Assembly: GCA_024682075.1 (NCBI GenBank)
Contig: JAIKZQ010000017.1
Span: 35,957 to 99,956 of the forward strand
DNA length: 64,000 nt
Direction of reading: 5' to 3'
Source of the DNA: Lachnospiraceae bacterium
Lineage (GTDB): Bacteria > Bacillota > Clostridia > Lachnospirales > Lachnospiraceae
Both the position numbers and the translations under genes were made by a program. The notes under the pieces were generated by a model. The model worked only from the letters and a program-made list of their open reading frames with translations. It did no database searches and had not been told where the DNA came from. Positions 63,494-64,000 of this stretch are shown here, piece after piece (position 1 is the first letter of the stretch; each line of letters opens with the position of its first letter).

Positions 63494-64000
63494 TCATTTC
63501 CCTTTCCTGACATAAATAAGCAAAAAATTCAGAATGTCGTACAAACCTCTATCCAAAAACTCCTTATCTCTTAAACCGTATTCATGTCCCGATTCAAACC
63601 ATTCCTGCCATGCTATGTCATAACACTCTGCTTCTTTGACATCGATCCTGCAGCGATCACCGCATTCTTTGATTAACAGACTCTCCCGCCATGTAGCGGT
63701 TTTAAAGAGCTCGGAATCGTCACCTTCAGCCCATGTTTCAAATAGCTGCTTTACTGAAAGTTAAATGTAGTAGCAATCAGCGTCTAAAGCGTACTCTATA
63801 ATTTTGTCATCATCCGGATCTTCTCCTCTTCCTGACTGCCTTGATTGCATCATCAATGTCTTCCTCTACAGCTTAAATATCTTTACCTCGTAGCCTTGCA
63901 TAATGACTTCTTCTGTTTCTATGCTTCCCGACAATAGTTCCTTAAGCTCTTTTTTAAGCCACATGTTCTGAACCTTTCTCTGATAATTGAGGACGAAAGC
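63494..64000 (-). pseudogene. Decayed gene with stops and shifts, runs off the right edge
   Basis: On the minus strand a coding-like frame ends at TGA 63494-63496 and includes QLFETWAEGDDSELF and ECYDIAWQEWFESGH. An in-frame TAA at 63761-63763 breaks it from upstream coding-like sequence (DPDDDKIIEYALDADCYY), and beyond that a second in-frame stop and an apparent frame change (AVEEDIDDAIKAV in another frame) occur before the edge. The protein family is not recognised; most simply it is a degraded gene. Sequencing error cannot be excluded. Confidence 0.65.

Overview
The window is a gene-dense stretch of a low-to-moderate GC Firmicutes chromosome, most likely a Clostridia member close to Lachnospiraceae. 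The family call is inference, from the neighbourhoods rpmB/yloU/fakA/recG, a DUF2953 gene beside gerW, HisZ plus short HisG, RecU, the TIGR03960/DUF2344/RNase G group, a DUF3048 protein, and a LexA/YneA-like SOS pair with CGAAC-type boxes. No rRNA, tRNA, CRISPR array, insertion sequence or prophage was seen.

Layout. 1-5012: branched-chain amino acid genes (end of ilvB, two tandem ilvN, ilvC, then leuC and leuD after a terminator and a large inverted repeat). 5012-6639: ruvA and ruvB, overlapping leuD by one base. 6718-12763: a ZapA-like protein, a U32 peptidase-family protein, and a SEDS/penicillin-binding protein pair. 12760-16470: a degenerate HD-GYP protein, an unknown protein, DUF2953, GerW, a coiled-coil J-domain protein, and rpmB. 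16639-21765: Asp23/YloU, FakA, RecG and a DegV (FakB-like) protein. 21956-26151: a type IIA topoisomerase pair, probably topoisomerase IV. 26415-32216: rsmD, coaD, a coiled-coil protein, an amidase, an SDR, a membrane protein, an RluA-family synthase and recU.

32224-37454: a histidine operon (hisZ, hisG, hisD, hisB and a HisF-like/HisI/HisE fusion) behind a good promoter. 37454-48653: a same-strand run holding a TIGR03960 radical SAM gene, three signalling genes (double-receiver protein, soluble PocR-type hybrid kinase, LacI-like sensor without an HTH), DUF2344, RNase E/G, and two overlapping MutS-like ATPases whose Walker B aspartate is Asn. A membrane protein follows. 49698-53856 (minus): aminotransferase, a 58-aa small gene, a repeat cluster, aroK, dtd and an AI-2E-type permease. 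53981-58495: a Xer-like recombinase, a LysM YneA-like protein and lexA, the last two with paired LexA boxes in matching promoter positions; also a DUF3048 lipoprotein-like protein and a CDF metal exporter behind a likely NiCo riboswitch. 58500-64000: a GGDEF protein, HAD, GNAT, DUF402 and several small unrecognised genes, ending in a decayed gene.

The most notable items are the signalling cassette set inside the radical SAM/DUF2344/RNase G block, the MutS-like pair, the HisF-like pseudo-enzyme fused to HisIE, the SOS control sites, the NiCo-type riboswitch, and three structured or repeated intergenic elements.
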